Positions 26,801 through 37,200 of a stretch of DNA of 61,168 bases are shown piece by piece; position 1 is the stretch's first letter; each line of letters starts with the position of its first letter. A program made the position numbers and the translations under genes. The notes beneath the pieces are model-generated. The model was not told where the DNA came from, did no database searches, and worked only from the letters and a program-made list of their open reading frames with translations. The stretch lies in NCBI GenBank assembly GCA_018058425.1, contig JAGOZX010000008.1, positions 1-61,168 on the forward strand, in the 5' to 3' direction. The DNA is from Sebaldella sp. GTDB taxonomy: Bacteria; Fusobacteriota; Fusobacteriia; Fusobacteriales; Leptotrichiaceae.

Positions 26801-29800
26801 ACAGGTGGTGGAACTATAACTGTAGGTTCAAATGGTGTGGGATTATATGCTAATAATAGTAATACAGTATTATCTAACTTAACTATGAATCTAAATGGAG
26901 ATAATGCTTTAGGATATTACATTGATGGAGATAATTCTTCATTTAGTGGAACAGGAACAATTAATATTTCAGGACAGAATGTAGTATTGTTTAGTATAAA
27001 TTCAGCAAGTTCAACAGTAGACTTTAGTGGAATAAGCATAGGAGCAGAAGCACCAGGGTCAACATATATAGTAGGAAATTTAATAAATGGAAAACTAATG
27101 TATAATTAAAATTCAGTATTAAAAACAAATGGAATATTATTAAATGGAAAGAATACTAATGTAGTACTGGGGACGAGCTCAAATATAACTGCTTCTAGTG
27201 GAGAGACAGGTATTGTGGCTGTTTCTTTAGATGGTCAGTATGCAGGAGCAGCACCTTATACTCCCGGAATAGATGGACAAAATAATGGAACAATAAATCT
27301 TGGAGATAGTTCAGCAGGTTTATATGGTAAAAATGGAGCTAGACTAGAAAATACTAATATAGTAACAGTAGGCAACTCCTCAATAGGAATGTCCTCTTCT
27401 GATGCTGGATCACTAATAAAAAATAGTGGAACTATAACAATAGGGGAAAACTCACAGGGTATTTATTTAGAAAATGGAACAACAGTAGAAAATAGCGGAA
27501 CAATACAAAGTACTGGTGCAAAAGCATTAGGAATACTTGTAGATAATATATCTTCACCAATAACAAATTTAGGTACTATTAATTTATCAGGAGATAAATC
27601 TGTAGGTATATACACAAAAGGAGCAAGTGCTAAAACTATAAATAATAGTAACACAATAAAAATTGGAGATTCAAGTGATATAAATAACCCGTCAATAGGA
27701 ATATATTCTGGTGGAGCAAGTGATGTAATAAATAATACATCAACTTCAACTATAGAAACTGGAAAAAATTCAATAGGAGTTTATAGTAATGGAATACAGA
27801 CAGATCAAAATGGATACATGAAGATTGGAGATTCTGGTACTGGTATATATAAAAGTACAGGTATTTTAAATGTAGGTTCAACATCTGTAACAAATTTAGG
27901 GCAAAATTCATCAGTAGGATTTTATGCTGTAAATGGGGCTGTAATAAATATAGCAAATGGAGCTCAAATTAATTCAGCTGCTGGAAGCTTTGTAACGATA
28001 TTAGAAGATGGGGGATCAAGTCTAAATAATAATGCAGCAATAAATTTAAATGGCTCAGGAATTTTTGTATATTCCACAAGTGGTGGTAATGTTACTAATA
28101 CTGGAGTAATAAATATGACAGGTAATGATAACTTAGGCTTTTACATGAAAAATGGTGGAGATATTACAAATACAGGTGATATTATAGGCAATACAGGAAT
28201 AAGTAATATTGGAATATACAATAATAGAGGTTCGATTTATAATACAGGAAATATAAAAGTTGGAGATTCTGTAATAGTATTTGAAAAAAATCCAGATGGT
28301 ACAGATAAAACAGACACTGGTGGCTCTAAAATAATAGATATAGAAAACAGTAAATATGCTGCTGGAATATATTCGGAAAACTCTGTAGGTACAGTGATAA
28401 ATGGTACAGTTGGCTCACCGGGAGCTTCTGGAAATATTGAAATAGGTTCTAATTCAATAGGTATGTATGTAAAAAATAGTGCAAGTACAGCACAGAATTA
28501 TGGAAATATTACTGCTGGAAGTCCAACAGTTTCAAAAGATGGAGCAATAGGTCTATTTATAGAGGGCAGTACAAATCAAACTGGAGTTGTCAATTATGGA
28601 AATATTACTTTATATGGAAAAGGAGTAATAGGTATAGCTGGAAAAAATGCTGGGCTGATAACAAATTATGGAACAGTAAAAGTATCTGGAGACAGCGCAA
28701 TAGGAATATATTCAACACTAGAAACAACAGTGAATAACTTGGGAACAATAATAATAGATGGAGTAGGCAGTGTAGGAATAGTAGCTCCAAAAGCTAGCGT
28801 AATAAACCAAGGAACTATAGTATTCTCTGATATGTCGCAAGTAACAGATGAAAATCAAAGAGTATCAAGTGGAAACAGCTATGATCCTCTAAATCCAACA
28901 GAATATATAAATGCGGGATTGATCATAACAAATGGTTTATTTGATAATACAGGAATGGATATCTCTATAAAACCAGACTTAAGTACTCTGCAAAAACCAT
29001 CAACAACAGAAGCAGATTATGATTTTGAATTAAAAAGTGGAAGTATACAAGCAAATACATTAAAAATAACAGAGCCTATAAAAATACTAGCGGATTTCTC
29101 ACAGGGAACAAGCGGAGATATGTATAAATTATCAGGGGTATTCAAGATTGATAACATAATCTCAAAAGATTTGGATTTAGTAAGTAAGTCTTTAACTTGG
29201 GAAGCAATCCCAGGCGAAGCAAATAATGGATATATAGATGTTTATATGAAAAAACTAGCATACAGTAGTTTTACTGATGGCTTATGGTTTGAAGATTTTG
29301 GAACAGCATTAGATAAAGTGTACACAGGTTCTACTGGAGATGCTGGAAAAATCTATGATAAAATAGACTTAATAGAAACAGAGTATGATTTTAGAAATGT
29401 AATGGCGAGTTTAGCAGGAAATATCTATGCTAATATGAACCAAAGAGAAAATGATATAGCAACTGTATTGGAAAACTCACTAGATTCACTGAAAAGTACA
29501 GAAGGTAACACTAAAGAAAACGTAAAAATAAATATAATAGGTGGAGCAGGAAGAACTAAAGAGGATACAGACGGAGTAGTAGACTACGACTATAAAACAA
29601 CAGGAGTACTTGCCTTAAGAGAAGTGGAGAGAACATATAAACAGACATTTGGATACTCATTAGGTTATTTACATACAAACTTTGAATATAAAGATGGAAA
29701 TAGCAGTGAAGAAGATGTAGATACACTGCAAGTAGGGTTACATAATAAGTATACAACAAATGGATGGAAGTTAATAAATGATCTTACAGGAAGAGCGAGT

Positions 29801-30364
29801 ATTCATAATATGGATAGAAATATAGACTGGCCGTCACCAACGGGTAGATCAGAAATGAATGGAAGCTATGAAACTTATAGTATAACAAGTGATAACATAC
29901 TAGGGAAAGAGCTTTCATTGGGAGAAAACACAAGTATTATGCCATATGGAGCTTTTAGAGCAATGTATGTAATGAGACCGTCATTTACAGAAGATGGTTT
30001 AGAAGCCTTGGAAGTAGAAGGGAATAAGGCATGGAGTGCGAAACCTAGAGTGGGAGTGGAATTAAAAGGAGCTCTACCTTTAGGAATGAAAAAAGTTTGG
30101 GAGTTAAAAGGAGCATTAGATTTTTCATATGAATATGAATTAGCAGGCTTAAATGAAAGAGAGAATGCAAGGCTCACAGCAATAGAGAGTGATTACCATA
30201 AATTATCAAAACCAGAGGATGAAAATGGAAGGTTTAGAACAAAGGCATCACTGGGAATAGAGATCAAAGATAGGTATGGGGTATTCTTAACAGGAGATTA
30301 CTCTGTAGGAAATCATAGTCAAGATGATTATAAAGCAGGCGTGGACTTAAAAGTAGCATTTTAA
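23835..30364 (+). pseudogene. Decayed autotransporter 2 (start frameshift plus two nonsense codons)
   Basis: A full-length paralogue of the neighbouring autotransporters, about 2175 codons, no longer translatable as one protein. AAGGAGAG and ATG at 23835 are followed by eight A and TTATTG, which puts the ATG out of frame with the rest. Intact paralogues read M-K-K-N-K-K-L-L-M here, so either one A or a 7-base piece was lost. In the main frame TGA at 25703-25705 and TAA at 27107-27109 interrupt otherwise continuous coding sequence. All standard parts remain: signal peptide ending VNA, N-terminal module (KYDKLYEKMTKN), proline-rich segment, GIY-repeat passenger, linker (FTDGLWFEDFG) and a complete barrel from about 29520 to a terminal Phe. 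The intact reading frame around each lesion points to recent decay. Terminator at 30378. Confidence 0.88.
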
Positions 30365-30377
30365 TTGATAAAAATAG

Positions 30378-30419
30378 ACAGGACTATATCAAAAATATTT
30401 TGATATAGTCCTGTTTTTC
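30378..30419 (+). terminator. Very strong terminator after the decayed autotransporter
   Basis: A 17-bp perfect stem pairs ACAGGACTATATCAAAA (30378-30394) with 30398-30414, has a 3-nt loop and ends in TTTTT. Confidence 0.92.
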
Positions 30420-30982
30420 ATTCTATAATAAATTTATGTTTGTAAACGCTACATTAATTTTTTAGTCAGTAAATTTATGTGAAATACTTAAATAGATAAG
30501 AAAAGTTCCAGAAAAATAGATTTCATTTAAATCAGTATAGAAAGTTTCTATATCTCAATTAAGAATGAGTATATAAAAATTCAAAATTGTTACTATGTAA
30601 CATATATGTAACTAATTCATTAATTGTAAGACATATTCTGATTGTTTTTTGTTTAATCTTATTGTAATAATTTTTTATATAGAGTATACTATATATAATA
30701 GTAAGAAAATAAAAATAAACCTATTTTATTCAAATTTTTTTGTTACTTTAAGTTATGATAATTGCATTAAAAGAGATGTTTTGTATTGTATGTTAAAATA
30801 AAAATTTAGTACTTAATTATAATGTTGGAAATATAAGAATAAAAGATTAGAATTGAGAATTTATACATATTTATTAGTAAATGTTCTAACGTATTAAGAA
30901 GTAAAAAAATTAAGACATATAAATACTAATTTAAAAAATTAAGTCATATTTATATCTTAATTTTGGAATCTTCAAAAAGTTG
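30420..30982. other. AT-rich intergenic region with one large hairpin
   Basis: No gene is seen. AAAATTAAGACATATAAAT (30906-30924) is nearly inverted at 30948-30964 and ends 18 bp before the promoter of the next autotransporter. GTTAC/GTAAC words at about 30590-30615 echo those at 298-325. Confidence 0.5.
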
Positions 30983-31011
30983 TTGACAACATCAGAAATG
31001 AGAGATATAAT
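30983..31011 (+). promoter_or_regulatory. Perfect consensus promoter of autotransporter 3
   Basis: TTGACA (30983-30988), 17 bp, TATAAT (31006-31011). This implies a leader of about 210 nt, unusually long for this cluster. Confidence 0.85.
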
Positions 31012-31229
31012 CTAATGCTAATTAAATAATAGCTATTTAAAATTGAAAAAAATTATGATGATATGTAAAAAAAATACTAAAAATAGTGGTGATTTTATAA
31101 TGTTTTGTTGTGATAAAGGACGGTATCTAAAATGAAAATTACAAACACTTAGTAACTTAATTATAGTCTGATAGGTTATAAATATAATTATGCAAAAAGT
31201 AACATTTAAATTGGAAGTAGGAGATTAAA

Positions 31230-34200
31230 ATGAAAAAAAATAAAAAGTTATTAATGTTTTTGGCATTAAATTCATTAGCGACATCGTTTTCAGGATCTAC
31301 AAATCAGATAGAATTAAAATATGACAAATTATACACTAGTATGGTAAAAAATATAGAAATAGGAAAATCTAATGAGAAAAATTATAAATTAATTCAGGAT
31401 ATTCTTGATAAAAGAAATGAAGAATTAAAAGATCTATATGCACAGGGAGATTATATTGTAAAACCAGAATATTTAGAATGGCAGATATTTTTTAGTGGTT
31501 TTTATAATAAAAAAAATAGAGGGCACGAAGATGAAAAAGTAAATAATACAGATTTACGCACTCCAAAGCTAATACAAATAGGTGCAGCTGTACCTATAAA
31601 AACAGTTACTGACTTTGATTTGGGTCTAGAGGTAAATGTTAGTAGAAAAGAAATTATACCAGAAACTATAGCAGCTCCTACAGCGATACCAAAGCTTGTA
31701 GCTGCGATAAATATACCAGATATAACTTTACCTGAGATAAATGTTGTATACCCTCTACCTTTTACTTCACCGCAAATAGTAAGTCCGGATATCAACATAA
31801 GAACAGGTATTACAATACCGCAAGTAGTTTTACCACCAATTACAGTGGTAAGTTTTGGGTTACCATTTTTTAACTCTATCGACACATCATTATCTTATGT
31901 ATGGAATCCTACATCAGGAGTTAATTCGGCTTCATATACTTTGAATCCAGCAGATACAAGACAGTCAGTATTAACTTTATCAAATAGTAAAATAGCTACA
32001 GTTAATTCACTTACTAATACAGGGACATTAAATGTAAATAAAACAGTTACAAGAGGTATGGAAGTAGATGAACCAAATACCTTTAGTGAATCAATAATTA
32101 ATAATGGAACAATCAATATTTCTAATACATTAGTGGTAGGTATGGAGGGAAGAGGGCCAAGTAAATTTAATACTGGAAGTCAGTTGGTTCAGGATCATAA
32201 CTCTTATGTAACTAATAATGGAACTATAACTGGTATTGCTGGAAATGGAACTGTAATAAATCAAGCAGCACTTTCAATTGGAATGGATGGCTCTGTGGCT
32301 GGAACAAGAGTTCAAATGACAAATACAGCAACAGGAGTAATAACGATGAATGCTCCACAGAGTATAGGTATTCAATTAAGACCAGATGATAACAAAGTAG
32401 TTCAACAAGGATACAATAATGGAAATATGAGTATAAATGGTTATAGAAGTTATGGAATGATGACAACACTAGGTACAGGATCAAGCTTTTTAAACCAAAA
32501 TCCTACATCTCCCAATGAAACAAGTAGATTATTACTAGGAGCAGGAGGAGTTATAAATGTGAATGGTGATGAGTCTACAGGACTTGCAATACTTGTCCCT
32601 ATTAATGAGTGGGGAGGTACTGGAACAGTAAATGTAGGTGTAGTTGATCCTAATCAAAATCCAGTAAATGGAGACTTATATGGAAATGTTCATTTGGTTC
32701 AAGGAGCAGCGGGCCTTTATACAAATCAAGCAAAAGTATCTGTAAACTGTGCAACAACAGTTAATATAACAGGCTTATGCGGTTTAGCTGAAATGACAGA
32801 AACAGGAACGATAAATGTTGGTACATTTGCATTTCAATCTTCGGGTGTTAGAGTAGAAGGCTCTGGATTTGCAGGAAATAGTGGAACAATAAATATAAAT
32901 GGAAATAATAACTATGGAGCTGTTGTTGTTGGAAATGGAACTTTTGATAATCATGTATGGACACCATCTGGAAATGCAAGCAATGGAAAAATATATGTAA
33001 ATTCAAATAATTCAATAGGGATATTTACAAATGGGAGTGGTACTACATATAACCAAAGTTTGATTAAAGTTAATGGGAATAGTTCAATAGGAATGTTAAT
33101 AAATAATGGAACTGGATCTAACTTAGGTTTAGATGGAGTATCAACAAATTATACACGTGGAGACGCCTTAATTGAAACAACAGGCTCAAATTCACATGGA
33201 GTAATACTAACAAAATTAAATAGTGCTTTGAATACAGTTTTTACTAATACAGGACATATTAAAAATAATTCTGAAGAAACAATAGGAATATATGCAGAAA
33301 AAGGAGCAGTATTTACTCATAATTTTATGGGGACAACATCAGGAGCACAAACAGCAGAAATAAACTCTGGAAATGGTGCAATAGGAATATATGTAAAAGA
33401 TGTAGGAACTGTTGGAAACATAGGGGCTCCAATAATAACTGGAGATAGCACAACAAAGACAAGTATTGCTGTAGTATCAGATGGAAATTCAGTAATAAAT
33501 TTTACTAATACGGAACTTGGAACACAAAATCAAGCTCAACTAAAATTAGGGCAAAATGCAGTAGGACTTTATTCTATTGATGGAACAAAGTTTTCTAATA
33601 CATTTAAAATAAATGGTTTAACAGCTGAATTAGGGCAAGGTTCAGTTTTAGGTTATATAAGTGAAAGTACTGTAAATGTAACAAATTTAGATAATATAAA
33701 AGTTAATTCAATGGGTGCAAATTCAGTATTGTTATATGGTGCAAATAATTCAGATTTATTTATAGATAGTAATTTGATTTTACCTGTTTCTGGTGGAAAT
33801 GTAGATCCTACATCACAGGTGTATGTGGCAGAAAATAGTAAGGTTACTTTAAATATCGGGAAAACATTAGTGTCAGATACAAAAACAGGTTTAAGTGCAT
33901 TTTCAGTGGCTGGAAAAACTTTTCAAGATGGATCACAGGTTATAGTAAATCAAGCAAAGACAGGTGTTACAAATAAAGGGACAATAACTATGAATAATGA
34001 TTCCTCAGTAGGATTGTATACTTTATATGGGAATAGTTTAAATGATACCACAGGAATAATTAATATAAGCAGCACTGCATTAAGTGGTCTAGGTATGTAT
34101 TCGGAAGAAAATCCAAATATTATAAATAATGGAATAATAAATTTAGATGCTGATAATTCAGTAGGGATGTATGGAAAGGGAATTTCATCAACTACTATTG

Positions 34201-37200
34201 GTAGTCAAGGTAGTATAAATATATTAAATACTGGTGATATTAACTTAACAGGAGCTAATAGTATAGGGATTTCAATAGAGAATAACAAAGTTGGAGCTTT
34301 ATTATCAGATGCAGTAATAACAAATAATGCTGTGGGAACAAATAAAATTTATGTAGGTGGAGATGGTTCAGTTGGAATTTATGCGCCATTTACAATAATT
34401 AATCAAAACGGTAATATAGAATTAGCAGCAGATAATACAGTAGCTATTTTTGGGTCAGATGGAGCTCAAATAAATGGTGGAGGAACAATAAACTTAGGTA
34501 CTGCTAGTCAGGCTCGAATAGCATATTATTTAAGAGGAAATGGAACGAAATTAGCCTCTGGTCTAGGAGATATAAAGGGTTATGGAATCGCTGTACTTTC
34601 AGATGGTGCAACAATAGATAATACGATACCAACTTTAGATCTTACAACTTCATCATTTTCAGATGGAGGTACAGGGAAAATTGGACTAGCTTTACAGGGA
34701 AATTCAATATTTAATTACACTGGAGATATAAAAGTTGGGAATTCAGTAGATGTTAATAGTGATGGAATAGCAGATTATTATGCAATAGCATTATATACAG
34801 ATAATCAGAATTTATCAGCTGGAATATCAAATACGCTAACAGCAGGAGCAGGTGGTGTAGGTCTTTATACACAAAATGGAAGTAATATAAAGTATTCAGG
34901 AACTATAAACGTGGGAAATGGTACAGTAGCAGGTACAGGTATTTATGTAGGAGCAGCAGGTGGAGTAGGGTCACAGGTAGTGTTAGATAATGCAGTAATA
35001 AATATATATGGTGCAAGTGGTATTGGTGCTTATGTAGATAATTTATCTACTTTGACATTTGGAGCTAATAGTACAATGAACTTTACAGGTGATGGAGTAG
35101 GTATTTTTGGAATACAAGGTTCTATAATAAATGACAATGGAGGAGTAATAAATTCTAATGGTAATATGGTAGAAAGAAGTAGAATACAAGGTGGTGTAAT
35201 AAACATAAATTCAGATATTTCTGTTTTAGCCGGAGGTATTCTTGGTCATGCTGTAAATGGTGAAATTAATGTTCTGCCAGGAATAACAGTAACAGCAACA
35301 GGTGACAGCGTAACAGGATTATTTGGAGATGGTTTAAAAGGGGCAGGTACTTGGACACAACCTTATGAAGCGAATAATTTAGGAACAATAGATTTTTCTA
35401 ACTCTAATGATTCTACAGCAATATATTTAAATAGTGCTAGAGGACAAAATAAAGGTACATTGAAAGTAAAAGATGATTCAATTGCGTTTTATGGTCAAAA
35501 TACAGGAACAGAAATTTATAATGCAGGATTAATTGAAGTAGGAAGTAATTCAGTTGGACTTTATGGATATAATGTAGACAGTATAAATAATTTAGCAGGT
35601 TCTACTATACAGGACAAAGGAACAGCAAATACAGGTATTTATAATATAGGAACATCAGGAACAGCAATAATTAATAATGCAGGAACAATAGATTTAGGAG
35701 ATGCGGGAACAGGAATTTATATAGAAAATGGAAATATTACAAATACAGGAACAATAAATGTGGGGAATAAAGTAGTTTCAAGTTCTGTGGGTATTTATGC
35801 CAAAGATTCTGTACTTAATGATGCAGGAGTGGTAAAAGTCGGAGATAATGGAATTGCTTTTTATGGAGATAATAGTATTTTAAATTTGAATGGTAGTGAT
35901 GTTAATATATCGAACAATGGAATTTTAGGTTATGGTGTAAATAACACAACAATAAACTATAATTTAGGAAATAAAGCAACAAGCGGAAATGTTTTCATGT
36001 ACTTGGTAGATAGTAATGTTGATTTTAACGGAGCAGATATAACTGTTTCAGATAATGGAATGGGCGTGTATCAAGAGGGAGCATCTTTAGCTAGTGGCTA
36101 TAACACACTATATATAAATAAAAATGCAGCAGGAATGTATGGTTCTGGAACAAATTTATCAAACACAGGAAATGTAGTAATTCAAGGTATTAATAGTGCT
36201 GGACTAATGGGTGGAAATAGTAATATTACAAATAATTCTAGCGGCACAATAACATCAGGATTATCTCAAACAGTGGGAATATACTCATTTTTAAAAGTAC
36301 CAGCAGTGGCTACTAGTATTATAAATAATGGTAATATTAGTATATTTGCTGATGACTCAATTGGTATTTTTGCAAGCACATTAGATAATAATGGATCAAG
36401 TATAGGATCAAACGTAGGAACAAGTTTAGGGACAACATTAGTACAAAATAATGGGAATATATCTTTGGGTAATGCTTCACAAATAAATAATGCTTCAATT
36501 GGTATTTATGGTACTGAAGGAGTAAGTATATTAAATGGGGCAGGAAGTCAAATCACTGGTGGAAGTAATGTTGTAGGAATTTATTCTGAAAAAGGAACAG
36601 TAACAAATGACTCAACAATTACTTTAGGTGACTCTTCAGTTGGAGTCTATATTATTGGTGGAAATGCAGATATAAATGCTGGTTCTATTATAAATGTAGG
36701 GGCTAATGGAGCAATAGCACTATATGTAAATTCTGGAGGAACACTTACAAATTATACTTCAAATATAAATGTAGGTTCTGGTAGTATTATAGGATATTCA
36801 AAGGATAGTGGAACAGTATTAGATAATAGAGGTAATTTAACAATATCAGCTAATTCAGTAGGTTTTTATTCAAATGGCGGAGAAATAATTAATAGTGGGA
36901 ATTTAAGTTCTACATCAGATGGAGCCATATTTCTTTATGGAAGTAATGGAAAGATAACTAATTCTGGGCAGATAAACAGTGGAGGTAATAACTCGGGAAT
37001 TGGAATATACGGAGATAACTCTGAGATAATTAACTCAGGTAATATAGTTCTGGGAAATTCAAATATTCTTGATCCTACTAACAAAAGCATTGTTGGAATA
37101 TATGGAAATAATTCTAAAATAACAAATAGTGGAAGTATAGATGTTGGATCTGGTGGAGTTGGAATATATTCTTATAACCAAAATGGGAATATAATTAATG

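Noticed and set aside
27215..30364. Separate autotransporter gene starting at 27215
   Set aside because: In the same frame as the upstream sequence from 23849; it has no signal peptide or ribosome binding site and is the tail of the decayed gene.
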